Notes: a model not told the origin generated them from the sequence alone. A stretch of DNA of 64,000 nucleotides from Lumbricus rubellus (GCA_945859605.1 OX243820.1:33095328-33159327); one strand, 5' to 3'. Shown: positions 11,542 to 22,156, counted from the first letter of the stretch. Translations and numbers: made by a program.

Positions 11542-14500
11542 CACACACATGCAAGCATATATTTAGATATAACTATCTTCTATTGTGTTGGAATTCTAGT
11601 TTTATGGCCTTTACAGACTGGGATATAATTGGCTCAGTCAGTCACGCCGCCGATACGCTTGATAGAACAAGTGGGTTCCATGTCTAAAACAACTGAGGCG
11701 TGCTCATGAATAAGCTGGTGCCCTGCACTTAGCTTTCCAGCTAAATGGTGCATTAGAAATTGGAGTCTAGGATTAGGATTAAATGATTTTGACTAAAATG
11801 AAAAGTGTGTGAGTACAATATTTGGGTGGTAGCTTTAGTGCAGACAGGTGGCTAACAGCTCAAACCTATCTTTTAAAGTCTGAACCAATATTATTGTCCT
11901 GTTCCCTTGCATAGTTTGAATGTAGAGTAGAGGCAGAATGTGAGGAGCCACGTGCAGGCTGCACTTGTTCTGAATAGAAACGGTTATTTTGATGGCGAGG
12001 GGGTAGACAATAGCTCCATTTTGTTGTAGTTGCTGTGATCATCATCAGAATCATCATCAATAGCATCAATATCGTCATCATCATCATCATCATCATCATT
12101 GTTGTCATCTTCATCATCATCATCATCTTCATCATCATCATCATCATCATCATGAAATGTGCTTTGGAAAATTAGATCTTTGGCTATTGTATTATGTTAT
12201 TATGTTGTGTGTGTGTGTTAGATATTTGGCTATTGTATTATGTTATTATGTTGTGTGTGTGTGTGTGTGTGTGTGTGTTAGATATTTGGCTATTGGATTA
12301 TGTTATTATGTTGTGTGTGTGTGTCTGTGTGTGTTAGATATTTGGCTATTGTATTATGTTGTGTGTGTGTGTTAGATATTTGGCCTGTTCATGTGCCAGT
12401 GTGTCGTCTGCAATTCGTGCATAAAGCGATACTTTGAGGTTATGATCCATGATGGATACGTTGCCAACTTCGTCTGCCCCGTCTGCCATCTGCCAGATGT
12501 CGAGGATACCTCGATACACTTTCAGCTGATGGAACCAAAGGCAAGAACAATAGAACAGCAATTGTCTTTTAGAGTAGAAAACAATGTGGCTGAGAGACAA
12601 TAATAATCCACGAATTTAGCCATTTGTAGAGTTCTTCTAGTGTAGAGTACAATACTATCGTTAATATCCTCAAATTTAGTCATTTGTAGAGTTATTATAG
12701 AGTGCAAAACCCACATAATTTAGCCATTTGTAGGGTTTTCCACAGGGTAAAATAGAATTGGATTGATTGGATAACTAAGTTGCTTTATAATTATAAACAG
12801 ATTTAGCGCCTTTTTAAAGCACTCTGAAGCCTGGCTATATAAAAAATGCATGAGATCTCTAAACTTGACCAACTAATCAGTTTATAGACATAGAGCTCTT
12901 CCAATCTACATGTACAATAGAAAGAATATACAAGTTTACCTGCAGATATACAATACCAGTATTCTCTCAGATTTGAGTTAGCCCTGTACACTTTCAATGT
13001 GAATATCACTGAATAATAATTATTTGAACTTTGATTTTTCAGCTGAAAAGGTTACTTTCTGCTGAGGACTTTGTGGCCTATCAGCGCAAACTGACGGAAT
13101 GGAATCTTGTCAGGAATCCAAACTTCCTATGGTGTATCAACGTAGGTTTCCAAAAAACACTCTAACTTATTGTAATTGTAATGGTAGATGAACAACATTT
13201 TTACTTTACTTACGCTGTTTTAAAGTCCCGTGTCTTTGAATACTTGGCTTAGCATTTAGATTCTGGTGGCCTGAATTGTGACTCTCTATGTGCTAGGCAG
13301 ACAGGCAGTCAGTCAAGGCTGGCAAAGTTTGACTAAAAGTTTAGCAAGCAGTCAGCCAGCCATTGAGACCAACTGCCTGGTAGTCTGAAAAGCAGTACTA
13401 ATTAGGCAGTCATTTACTGTGGGTGTGTCACAAAAATTACTCAGATAGCAGGAAGTCAGGCACTAGAAAGTCATGTAGCTAGCCAGTAGGGCAGATGGTA
13501 AGTCTGCCTGGTAATGATGATTGACTGGCTTATAATTGACTGGCTAATGAGTGACTGGTTGACGATTGACTTGTGTTCTCTTTGTGCCGCTGTTGTCAGG
13601 TTGCTTGTCATTCTGGATTCCTGATCGAAGAGAATGGCTACAGTCGAGTCTGCTGTCCAGAATGTAGCATGGAAATGTGCCACAGGTGCAAGAGACCGGT
13701 TTGTATATTCATTCATGACTCCTTCTTCTTCTGCTCTGAAGCATATTAAGAGATCTCACCTGCTTATTATATTCACAACAGTCACCATTAATATTGCTCT
13801 ACTATTGTGTTACCGGTAAGTCAACCGTGTCCACAGTTCCTGCATGCTGTTGAGATGTGCATATATTTTATACACGCATGCACACCATAAATGTACATGC
13901 CACAATGCTAAGGTACATACATGGGTTGGGGTGATGGTTTAAATCGCACACCGTAAATGTGCATGCCACAATGCTAAGGTACATACATGGGGTGGAGTGA
14001 TGGTTTAAATCAGTGGTTTTCAACCCTGGCCCAAAAGTGGCCTGACAGGCCTAAAAAATGGCCCTCAGTCTCTCAAAGAATTAAAAAAATATATATGCAT
14101 GAATTGGCAATTTGGACAGGATAGAATACATAATTATTTTCTATTACAAATTATTTTATTTAGATGTTTATACATAACATCCAACATTCTATATTGATTC
14201 AATTTTAACAATTTTATATGTTCTTAGCTCATTAAATGTTGACTTGGTGGCTCCTCATGTCCTTGTACTAAGAAAAAATTGCCCTTATGTGACGTTATGT
14301 CCTCCAAACAAGTAAAAATGGCCCTAAAGCCAAGAAAGGTTGGGAACCAGTGGGCATTGTTGGAAAGACTGATCTAAGGGTATCGGAAGTAATTGAATAA
14401 ATTGCTGATTGTGTTGTGAAGGAAACAAGGAAAAATAAAATTGATTTGGATTGAACGTGTGAAGCAGTTTCTTGAGCATCTGTTGTGTTTTGACTACATC

Positions 14501-15336
14501 TTATGAATTCGTGTTAAGCTATGTTTTGCGCACATGTTAAGTCATATTTTGAATATAAGTTAAGTTGGGTTTTGAATTTAAATGTTAAGGTGTGTTTAAA
14601 ACACATGTTAAGCTATGTTTTGAATACAGGTACATGTTCAGTCATGTTTTGAATACAAGTTAAGTTGTATTTTGAATTTAAATGTTAAGGTGTGTTTAAA
14701 ACACAAGTTAAGCTATGTTTTGAATACATGTTCAGTCATGTTTTGAATACAAGTTAAGTTGGGTTTTGAATAGATGTTAAGGTGTGTTTAACCCTTTACC
14801 AGTTCATTTTTAAATTTTAAGCCCGTTTTCAGTGGATATTCTCGGGGCAAACGGGTAAAAGATTAAAACACATGTTAAGTTTACTTTGAATACATTTGAA
14901 GTCGTGTGTTTGCGTTAAAGTGGGAGGACCAACACGTGGGCGTGACTTGTGAAGAGTTCAAGGACTTGAAAAAATCCAATGATCCAGAATTCCAGGAGGA
15001 TGCGCTAAGACAACAGCTCCAGGAAAATGGTATCGGTATGGAAATTTTCGTCATCTGTGAGCGCTTCTGAGTAGATACTCTTGAAGAGGCGCTATATAAA
15101 TGTCTGAAATGAATGAATGAATGAATGAATGAATGAATGAATGAATCTGTTGTCAGCAGCCAGTGATTGTGGGAAGGTAGCCTGTGGAATTGATTCCATG
15201 AAGTTGCTGCGGTACATTGTGTCAGGAAAAGAATGATTAGTGTTACCCTCCTCCTTTATCCAGGTTTAGTTGTTTGGACTGGCGCTACCCATATACGGAC
15301 AGGAGTAAAGTGTGTGTGTGTGTGTGTTTGGGTGTG

Positions 15337-15378
<42 letters not shown>

Positions 15379-18300
15379 CAACAACAGTATATCATGTATA
15401 TATGTATGTATTGTGTATGTAAGTGTGACAGGGTTTTCAAATGAATTTTACAACTGCGCAACCTCTTCTTTCCCATCCCATCATCCTTCATGGTAAATTA
15501 CTTCCAATCAACCACCTTTTTGCTATTTCTAGCTGCACAGAAGTGCTTCTACAACTGTAAATATCCATTTGGAACTGCACATTTTGTTAAAAACTGCGCT
15601 ATAAAGTCCTGAGTGCGTATGCAGTTCTTTTATGTAAGTAGGCCTACTAATTAAGCATAGTTGTAATTGTTTGACTGGTCAATTTGCAATTAATGGTTTG
15701 TGGTCTGTTCTTTCATCGTTGTTTGTTTCTGTTCAGATTGTCCCGGCTGCAGGCGACGCTATTTGCTGTCGAAGGGCGGCTGCATTCATTTCACGTGCAC
15801 CTTTTGTCACTACGAGTTCTGCAGTTCTTGTTCAAGACGCTTTGTCCGGGTAACCTATCACCATTCAAACGTATTTATCATATCAATAAGGATTTTCAAA
15901 ACATAATGTGTGACTAAGCATATTCTACCCAAAGAATCAAATCAAATCAAGTTTATTGCTCCCATAAAAGAAAAAAATACAACAATTACACAGTTTGACT
16001 TGCTAATTATAGATAAGAAAGTTAGATATAAATACATGTGCAAACGAGTAGCAATTCCAGGGAAGCAATAGGAGCCCCAGAAGGGAAGATCCCACTAGTT
16101 AGGGGCCCTAGATATAACTATTACTATAGAACATCAGTTTCATTTGTTGCTGTTATTCTGTTTTGACATTGAAATAAACTCTTGCCTTTGAAAATAGTAA
16201 GGCAGTCACACTTACAAACTCAATATGCATTCTGCATACACCAAACGTTTTATGTCAATGATTCTAGAAAATAATAGAGATTTGAATTGTATTAAGTTCA
16301 TGTCTTGTGCAGAAGACAAAGTAGATGAAGAATGTATTAAAAAATTGCTAATTACGATGTCATAATATTAGTTGCATTCAAAGTAGAATTAATATTGGTT
16401 GATAAGACTAGTAGCTGCAGAACTTCAGAAACTTCTTTTCTGAGTCTTGGAAGTGCTTGATATTGCGAGATGTGTTTAATAATAATAATAGTAATCTTTA
16501 TTTAATTGTAAACTAACGCACTGTGGTATGACCACACATCACACTGTTATGTGGGGTGCTGTGGTGTAGTGGTGGCGTCGTTGTCTTGGAGCCGGAAGGT
16601 TCGAGGTTCGAATTCACCTCGCCACGTAAGGACCTTGGGCAAGTCCATCACTTTTAATTGCTCAGAGCTTCCAAGTTAAACTCCGATGCAGTGTTTGCTC
16701 TGCATTCGGGAGCGCCTCTGAGTGAGAGAGCTTGAAGGGGCGTTATAACAAGTGCACATACAAACAGTGAACAAATGATCATAAATTGTTACAGAATTTA
16801 ACTGTTTGACTATAATAAATTAATAATCTTTTGATGTATGATTTGTGTGTTGACAGTCTTGCGAGAGGGCGAATCACTGCGAACAATCGGGTGGCTTGCA
16901 CTGCCACCATCCACGCAATTGTCTGTACTACTTGCGTGACAGAAGTGTTGAAGAACTGCAGAATCTGCTGGAGGTAGATACATTCAAAAGATGGCGCTAT
17001 ATAAATCGTATTATTATTAGAACTCTTTTGAAGAATTTATTAGCTTCAAACCTTTCGTTGGGGGGGGGGAGGAGATGGCCGGGGCCTTGCGACTTTTTGC
17101 GATTTGGCAGATGCGTTAATTGTTATACAAAGTTATAGTTTATGCTTTTCAATATAATATAATTTAGAAAATTAGCAGTTGAATAGAACCATATTTGTAT
17201 ATGTAAATGTAATATCATATGGTAGTGTGACTTGTGCCCATACTTTAATATTTAATTTTGTTTAAAAATTCCCTTGTAAGGGCTACAGATAGTTATAGGG
17301 GCCCATGACTGCTATGCCCATGAACCAGAAATTTGTGTCATCAACCCATACTATTTATGCCAATGCCAGAAAATCCGTGTACATGAGGAATTTTATTGAA
17401 TAAGCTGGTGCCCTGCGCTTGGCTTTCGAATGGTGCTTTAGTAGTTTGAACTTTGAAGTTTACGATTACAATCGCAATTACAATTTACTCATGCATGTTT
17501 CTAATAATTTTGTACCATAATTATCTAATTCTTTGCAAATTGTCTTCCATGGGCGTCCGCACATAGGGGCAAGACGGGCACTTGCCCATCCTCTGGAAAA
17601 TTGGCACTGATTTTTAACTAAGTGCTGACAGTATGCAAATTTCTTCACATAAAGCACAGGCGGTACTAGTGACACACAAAGTTAAACCCTGAAATTTGCT
17701 TGAGTTAGAAACCTCTTTGAAAAATAGCCTGCTAACTTTCTGCTTGCATTTTCAATCTCTCACAACAAAACTTAACCGTGCCATTAGTTTTGCACCTCCT
17801 GCATAAATATCTGTGGGCTGCCATGTTGCCTTCGTAGATGTCTCTGTGCGTGTATGCAGCATGCTGATTGTTCTGGTTTCATATTTTGTAGAGCAATAAC
17901 GTGTCGTATGAAAAGAGTCAGCAGACTCGCATCACAACATGTCCAGTCGTTGAAGAGCAGGATGCGGACACGGGAGGATTTACGCGTGAACTCTGCAAAT
18001 CAAGATCATTTCTTCCTGGCCACGATGGATTCTGCGAGTGAGAGAAAGTTTTTACTTGTGCTGTCTATCCAAATGACCATTTGACCTGGCTATTTTACTC
18101 TTGACCAGCCTTATGACCTGCCAAAAATTCTTGGCAATTTTTAATGTCTTAGTTGCATTTAACTTCTTTGACCTGCGAATGACTCCCATGACCTGACAAG
18201 ACCTGCTAAATTTGTATGGCTGGTGGTGGTACCGCTGCTGGTAATCAGGCATGGGTGGATTCATGGGGGTGGGGTGCAACGGCTTCAAACCCCCAAAGAA

Positions 18301-19272
18301 AGAATTTCCAAAAAACTAATTCTATTTTTATGACCATGTCCAATTGTCCATTGAACCCTGCAAGTGGAACCTTCCCCCATATATTTTCCTGGCAGTGCAC
18401 ATGTAATTGATATAGCTCAGTTTGCTTAGTATGCATAAATGGAGCAGAAATCGCTGAAATCCACTGTACCTAGTAAGGTGCAGGGGATTGATAGTTAAAT
18501 AATGGTTTTTTAGTAATAATTTATTTCTGGAATAATTGATATCCCAATTTTCATATATTGAATTTCAGGAAACATTACAAGGAATACTTGGCCGGAATTA
18601 TCCAGCGAAGTCGTATCGATCCCACCGCAATTATGTCACAATTCGAACTCACTCGCGAGTTGCAGAGTCATGGAATCACCGACATCCCAACGCAACTCCA
18701 AACGGAAACAAAGAATCAATACCTGTGTCGACTAAGAAAAGTAAGACCAAGACATTTATTTATTTATTTAAGACGTTCTCTTCCACGGGACATGTCTAAC
18801 TCTTTTTATTAACTATTCAAAACATTATTAAATCCCTCTTGCCACTCTGACCCATGCTTGACTTCATATATACATCTGCCACGCATTTCAGATTCAGTAA
18901 CCTTTCGCATGTAATGATTAGATCATTACAGCTGACGTGGAACCAAAACTCACCTTACCTGCCTATCAGTTTCATTTTGACTGAGCACCCATGAATGAGC
19001 TTCTTTTCACAACTTAACGTTGTTTCTGCACTGAAGAAACGTCAGGACTGTGATTAAATCAAATTCTTGTTTATTTTGAGACATCAACATTAATCACAAT
19101 TGTAGCACAATAATTGATTAGACGAGATTAACAGAGCTGATTAATATATATTCAGCTTCTGTATATGCTGGTGCAATTAAATGTTTCATGTCGATTTGAA
19201 TTATTTCAGTTGGTAATGGCGAAAGTGATGCTTCCAAGACAGGACCGTCGTTGGAACGATCAACTGCAGTAG
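4781..19272 (+). CDS. RNF31: RNF31/HOIP-like RBR E3 ubiquitin ligase, 13-exon model
   Basis: Exons: 4781-5365, 5965-6201, 7766-7915, 9643-9780, 12376-12540, 13043-13141, 13600-13698, 14921-15035, 15737-15849, 16857-16973, 17892-18037, 18569-18740, 19210-19272 (stop TAG). Every junction keeps frame; the product is 732 residues. Order: repeat region (45-109), UBA-like (about 230-300), RING1 from residue 359, IBR (about 455-510), RING2 with catalytic Cys near 545, then the LDD. Human HOIP has 1072 residues and uses RING2-LDD to build Met1-linked ubiquitin chains in LUBAC (NF-kB and cell-death signalling). The LDD signatures ([24 protein letters not shown]) separate it from parkin and Ariadne. 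The human PUB domain and Npl4-type zinc fingers are absent from this model. The start is uncertain: ATG 4781 follows an in-frame stop at 4712-4714, but CAAAG just before it could be an acceptor, so upstream exons may exist. Confidence 0.88.
4913..5107 (+). repeat. 39-bp coding minisatellite, five units
   Basis: Five in-frame 39-bp units start at 4913, 4952, 4991, 5030 and 5069. They are almost identical; changes are mainly Ala/Ser in unit 2, a synonymous change in unit 4 and a diverged end in unit 5. A length divisible by three lets copy number vary without breaking the frame. Confidence 0.9.
5965..6201 (+). CDS. RNF31: RNF31 exon 2: UBA-like region, first part
   Basis: Acceptor TTCAG|GTG at 5964/5965 and donor ACG|GTTAGC, phase 0 on both sides, 79 codons. 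The end reads [20 protein letters not shown] and continues into exon 3 as QWNDTVNELLES. This lines up with the human HOIP UBA (SPEE...GDV.RAL.ELQRQRLEPFRQRLW), the segment that binds HOIL-1L. A second open frame overlaps (5952-6152, Ser/Gly/Arg rich), but only this frame resembles the UBA. Confidence 0.65.
6607..7223. mobile_element. Tc1/mariner-type element, degenerate, TA flanked
   Basis: Terminal inverted repeats begin CACGGTGTTCGG at 6607 and end with the complement at 7223; TA lies on both sides (6605-6606, 7224-7225). On the minus strand the interior reads out-of-frame pieces resembling the end of a mariner transposase (EGGNFEH near 6740-6770). It is too broken to encode a protein. It sits in RNF31 intron 2. 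Confidence 0.7.
7399..7480. repeat. (TTA)n microsatellite
   Basis: About 27 uninterrupted TTA units in RNF31 intron 2, next to a GGT/GAT-rich stretch at 7331-7390. The long Ile frame on the minus strand is an artefact. Confidence 0.95.
7766..7915 (+). CDS. RNF31: RNF31 exon 3: UBA and following helices
   Basis: Acceptor AAACAG|GTC and donor CGT|GTAAGC, phase 0 to 0, 50 codons. The peptide begins [20 protein letters not shown] and contains [19 protein letters not shown]. It falls where human HOIP has the helical stretch between UBA and RING1. Similarity here is weak; frame, phase and position carry the call. Confidence 0.65.
8093..8190 (+). repeat. Two-copy tandem duplication, about 49 bp
   Basis: The block TGACATATTGGGGCTG...TTTAGCTTG is repeated twice with no visible difference, in RNF31 intron 3. 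The intron otherwise shows nothing but low-complexity patches up to the (AATC)n run. Confidence 0.85.
9299..9341 (+). repeat. (AATC)n microsatellite
   Basis: About ten AATC units in RNF31 intron 3. Confidence 0.9.
9643..9780 (+). CDS. RNF31: RNF31 exon 4: start of RING1
   Basis: Acceptor TTTGTAG|AGT and donor GAG|GTAATC, phase 0, 46 codons. It ends with [12 protein letters not shown], holding the first Cys pair of RING1. Joined to exon 5 there are exactly 14 residues between CQIC and CQCVVCNSC. Human HOIP has the same spacing between its first pair (CAVC) and CECTICPDC. Confidence 0.85.
10195..10440 (+). repeat. Imperfect tandem repeat, about 37 bp unit
   Basis: Around six units carrying GTACATGTAATGGCACC and TTTACAGCTCTGTGAGAG, in RNF31 intron 4. 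Confidence 0.75.
11503..11550 (+). repeat. (CA)n microsatellite
   Basis: CA repeats with one CAAACA break, RNF31 intron 4. Confidence 0.9.
12072..12152 (+). repeat. (CAT)n microsatellite
   Basis: CAT repeats with CTT interruptions directly before the duplicated splice-acceptor region of RNF31 exon 5. Confidence 0.9.
12168..12390 (+). repeat. Tandem copies of the RNF31 exon 5 splice-acceptor region
   Basis: The unit (TG)n-TTAG-ATATTTGGC-TATTGTATTATG recurs with TTAG ending near 12220, 12282, 12337 and 12375, plus a diverged first copy (TTAGATCTTTGG) near 12175. Only the last TTAG (12372-12375) leads into the coding exon. Each upstream copy repeats the acceptor AG and the first nine exon bases, so they are decoy 3' splice sites. 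Confidence 0.85.
12376..12540 (+). CDS. RNF31: RNF31 exon 5: rest of RING1
   Basis: 55 codons containing [15 protein letters not shown] and [14 protein letters not shown], the remaining RING1 zinc ligands in the human HOIP order (CECTICPDCF, MVCPACGRPDLTDD). The best donor by length is the GC type AAG|GCAAGA at 12541, which gives nearly human spacing to exon 6. A GT donor at 12574 (AGA|GTAGAA, also phase 0) would add 11 residues. Confidence 0.8.
13043..13141 (+). CDS. RNF31: RNF31 exon 6: RING1-IBR linker
   Basis: 33 codons, TTTTTCAG|CTG to AAC|GTAGGT, phase 0. [20 protein letters not shown] matches human YALFHKKLTEGVLMRDPKFL, and the following WC is the first IBR cysteine. Confidence 0.9.
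13600..13698 (+). CDS. RNF31: RNF31 exon 7: IBR zinc ligands
   Basis: 33 codons, TTGTCAG|GTT to CCG|GTTTGT. It supplies [17 protein letters not shown]. Across the exon 6/7 junction the first IBR pair is C-x4-C (WCINVAC), as in most RBR ligases; human HOIP has C-x2-C here. Confidence 0.9.
14011..14352. mobile_element. hAT-like non-autonomous element
   Basis: Starts CAGTGGTTTTCAACC and ends AAGGTTGGGAACCAGTG, an imperfect inverted repeat of the type seen at hAT ends. I do not find a matching 8-bp target duplication, so the limits are tentative. No coding capacity. RNF31 intron 7. Confidence 0.5.
14505..14785 (+). repeat. Imperfect tandem repeat (GTTAAG...TTTTGAATACA)
   Basis: A unit of roughly 18-35 bp built on ACATGTTAAGCTATGTTTTGAATA is repeated many times with a higher-order duplication. 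RNF31 intron 7, immediately before a TTAA-bounded palindrome. Confidence 0.8.
14788..14866. mobile_element. TTAA-bounded miniature element, copy 2
   Basis: TTAACCCTTTACC at the left and GGTAAAAGATTAA at the right. The interior holds GGATATTCTCGGGGCAAACGGG, the complement of the interior of copy 1 at 65-147, so the two are the same family in opposite orientations. Confidence 0.6.
14921..15035 (+). CDS. RNF31: RNF31 exon 8: end of IBR and IBR-RING2 helix
   Basis: Acceptor GTTAAAG|TGG, donor ATCG|GTATGG (phase 1). [20 protein letters not shown] aligns with human WEEQHRGRSCEDFQNWKRMN, giving the last IBR His and Cys. [10 protein letters not shown] matches LAMYLQENGI ahead of RING2. Confidence 0.92.
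15311..15379 (+). repeat. (TG)n microsatellite
   Basis: TG repeats with sparse TTTG and TATG breaks, RNF31 intron 8. The Val/Cys-rich frames here are artefacts. Confidence 0.9.
15737..15849 (+). CDS. RNF31: RNF31 exon 9: RING2 with catalytic cysteine
   Basis: GTTCAG|AT to CGG|GTAACC. It encodes [20 protein letters not shown] followed by [12 protein letters not shown]. The Cys in GGCIHF (codon 15781-15783, residue about 545) is at the position of human HOIP Cys885, which carries the ubiquitin thioester; the His two residues later is also kept. Everything needed for RBR catalysis appears intact. Confidence 0.94.
16555..16765 (+). repeat. tRNA-headed SINE, copy B
   Basis: Head with box A-like GGTGTAGTGG at 16563-16572 and box B-like GGTTCGAATTC at 16605-16615. 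The body holds ACCTTGGGCAAGTCC, and the tail holds GAGCGCCTCTGAGTGAGAG then GGGGCGTTATAACAAGTGCA. Same layout as copies A and C. RNF31 intron 9. Confidence 0.75.
16857..16973 (+). CDS. RNF31: RNF31 exon 10: start of LDD
   Basis: TTGACAG|TCT to GAG|GTAGAT, phase 0, 39 codons. [20 protein letters not shown] matches human HGHHPRDCLFYLRDWTALRL, the HOIP-specific linear ubiquitin chain determining domain. A SINE-tail fragment (GGCGCTATATAAAT) starts within 30 bp of the donor. Confidence 0.93.
17016..17891 (+). other. RNF31 intron 10, one short repeat module
   Basis: Contains a poly-G run near 17060 and, at 17400-17455, a short dispersed module (AAGCTGGTGCCCTGCGCTTG...GTGCTTTAG). The same module is seen near 11707, 28902 and 41905. 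Nothing else recognised. Confidence 0.5.
17892..18037 (+). CDS. RNF31: RNF31 exon 11: LDD, middle
   Basis: TTTTGTAG|AGC to GCGA|GTGAGA (phase 2). [20 protein letters not shown] corresponds to human [35 protein letters not shown] corresponds to CGKETPAGYAGLC before HYKEYL. Confidence 0.85.
18569..18740 (+). CDS. RNF31: RNF31 exon 12: LDD, ubiquitin-binding helices
   Basis: AATTTCAG|G to [29 protein letters not shown] matches human HYKEYLVSLINAHSLDPATL. The exon ends ...QYLCRLRK, like human AYQARLLQK. Confidence 0.93.
19210..19272 (+). CDS. RNF31: RNF31 exon 13: C-terminus
   Basis: TATTTCAG|TTG, 20 codons, then TAG at 19270-19272. The end [20 protein letters not shown] resembles the basic human tail (EEVPLGQSIPRRRK) only loosely; phase 0 and position support it. 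Confidence 0.8.
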   Translation: MVMAKVMLPRQDRRWNDQLQ

Positions 19273-20809
19273 AGCACTGTGGCTCCATTACATCCAATCA
19301 TCTACTTTCGTGAAACATCCTCCATCATGTGGCATTCTCATCATCAGTTGGAATGTGGAAATTTTTTAGATGATAAAATGGAATGGATTTCACTTGGACG
19401 TGACATTGTTACATTTTTTAAAAACTTGCACTTTGACCTCTCATCTGTCATAATTGTTGTTGTCAGCATTCCATAAAAATGCAGTATGTGAGGTCAGTCG
19501 GAAGAACGCGTGGGAATGGCATTCCCAAGCGTTCAAATGAAACTCTTCTTCGGAGTTTCCACTGCTCACCCTAACCGATGTAGGGGCTGTACAGGACTGA
19601 ATGTGGTTTGGAAAAGTTGTTGGGTCTGACTTTAGCGGACGATTACGCCTTTGACCCGTAAATTTCTCTAACGAGGTTTTTTTAGTCGTTTTCCCAAAAT
19701 TTCAAAATCCTACCATTTTTACCTAGTTTTGACACCTGACGACCTTTTTAGCGACCATGCAGAGACCCGGCAACAGCAGGTCTCGAAGATCAATGCCGGG
19801 TCACAGACCCAGACCGACCCGGCTCACTTTCAGCCCTGGGGCTGTACATATATTACGTATGCAGGGTGGCGGAGGTGGATCACAGGATTTAGGCAATTTG
19901 TGTAGGGCTGCGTATGGTGGAGGGTAGGGGTCTTGGCAAAATGAATGTAGGCAAAAAAAATTTCTTATTAAACTGACAGTGTCGGTCGATGTAATTTCTT
20001 GTACAGACTTTCTCGACTTGATTTGGGTTGCGTTCCTATGTTTCTGTCTTTCTGCATGTTGCATTAATTTTTGTATCGTAGGCTATTAGTGACAGAGGGC
20101 TTTCTGACTCATTTTATGTGATTGCTGTAATGGCAGATTATGTGTTTTAATTATGCATCGTGTGTAGTGTGTGTGTGTGCATGCATGTGTATGTAGGTGT
20201 GTGTGCATGTGTATGTATGCGTGAGTGCATACGTGTGTGTGTGTGTGTGTTCCAGGAGTGCTTGAACCTTGTTTTTTCATCTTGAGGCCAGCCTCCCTGC
20301 TTGGTCAGGAGCTTTGCTGACGAGTTTTTCTTCAGGTTGCACTTAACAGATTTTAACTATATGCTATGTTATTTGTATAAATGTATATTTATGTACATAT
20401 TGCACACGCATGTTATGTGGGTACGCAACTATGCATGAGGTTGTGTATACAGAATAATGCTGTCTTTAAGTTGACATTTTAGTCCATAGAATATTGAACT
20501 TGCAGTAGGGAATTATTGAATGGATTTGTATTGTTTGATTGTTAGATTTGATATTGTAGACCTACCTAGCAATGAAATTGACTGAGGGAACATTGAGTAG
20601 GCCTATGTTTTTTTGATTTAAGTATGTGACAGTAACAGCTTACACCGAATATATGAATGCTTACTCATTTTGGGGGGTAACTAAAGAATGTCGAGCAAGA
20701 TTTCTGTGAAACAACGAAAATTTTATTGTAAATTTCTCTTGCTGATCAGTTTCTACTGCACTTCTTAATGATGCCGGTTGTGCAAATAATTCTGTTTAAC
20801 CTGCCTGTC

Positions 20810-20876
<67 letters not shown>

Positions 20877-21903
20877 GGTCTGTCTGTCTGAACAGATAGT
20901 ACATGCTTTTACAAGATCAAGGAACATTATTGCAGACTTTGTGATGACATGATTAAACAGTTACTGTCCACAGTTCTTTTACTCGAATTTGTAAATATTT
21001 CTATTTCATAATCAAGTTTTATCCCGATTTATTCTGTTCCTCTCACGTCTGTTGCCGTTTCAACGCTGAAGGTACTCAACTTTAGGCTATAATTATGTGA
21101 GACCTGGGTCCTGGACCATGCTCAATGTTGAATGAACTTATTGCCCATTTGTGTGGTGACCACTCAAGTATAATTATAGGAATAGGATCAGTATGCGTGG
21201 CACGAGATTTGAATTTTTCTGGTCCTGGAGGCGAATCAAGGAATCTATATTTAGAATATATAATAATGTATAAATTGTCCTTGGAGACGAGACGAATCTA
21301 TAGGCCTAAACGCCATTCATCTTAGACGCATGCGGCATGATCATCTATTCTACCAGAATCGGCCAACTGACACTTTTGATATTGACATAAAACCGATTTG
21401 CCACGCCTATCAATTATGTTTTTACTAATGCTTTGAAAGCACGATGCTCATATAAGCTGGCTTCTGAGTTTAGCCGTGACCTTCGAAATCAGACGGTCGT
21501 GGTTTGGCGCTGCACAAATTTCGAAATTATTATTACGATTTTACTGTGTGACTCTTTGAACAATATCTCGTCTTTGCGGAACCACACGTGACACGCATGT
21601 TGACGCAATTATAAGATTTGGCGGAATTTAGTATTAATATTTTTAAAAATAAATAGTCAAACTTCGTTTCACGTAATGCCCGCTGCTATCAAACGGATAT
21701 TAGAGTTTTGAAAAAATATTATCGTCGGTGGACGTGGAAACGGGTAGGTTATGCGGGCCAGTGTTTAAAGTGCATCTATAAAGAAGTGCCTGGACAGACC
21801 TTACCTTTTCCGGCTGCGTTTGGCCTAATAATAAGTGTCAGAAGGGCAGTTTGATTAAAAATATAGCGCCGTCCATGACCATCCAGCCAGACGTTAAGCC
21901 CTG
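19273..21903. other. Spacer between RNF31 and KCC
   Basis: Holds the RNF31 3' end, a TG-rich run (20157-20250), a (TCTG)n array (20805-20890) and the KCC promoter. No further exon recognised. I did not find an obvious AATAAA close to the RNF31 stop. Confidence 0.5.
20805..20890 (+). repeat. (TCTG)n microsatellite
   Basis: About 20 TCTG units with one slip (CTGGTCTG). Confidence 0.95.
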
Positions 21904-22156
21904 ATGTCGGCAGGACAAAGATTCACAGTTGTGGCCGTAGAGAACTCGACGTCCGATGACTCAAGGGCAGCCACTTTGCCCGCAGTGGCCACTCCGCCTG
22001 CTGCGTTTGATTCTATGACCAATGCTTCCACTATCAACGACGGTTTGACGCCTTCTGGACCTCCTCCACATTTTAAACCCCTTTCTCCGGTTATTTACGT
22101 TGATGGTGTCGTTAATACGGAAGGAGTAGACGTCAGCAAACCTTCGAAGTCGCACG
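21904..22156 (+). CDS. KCC exon 1: start codon and cytosolic N-terminus
   Basis: ATG at 21904 follows an in-frame TGA-rich leader. [20 protein letters not shown] resembles the human KCC start (PHFTVVPVD). The rest is Ser/Thr/Pro-rich and probably disordered. The donor used here is CACG|GTTGGT (phase 1), chosen because it fits exon 2; TTG|GTAGGC three bases on is the alternative. Confidence 0.75.

Noticed and set aside
13850..14010. Direct repeats with spacers, CRISPR-like at first glance
   Set aside because: Only two long copies of a local duplication in a eukaryotic intron; no array structure.
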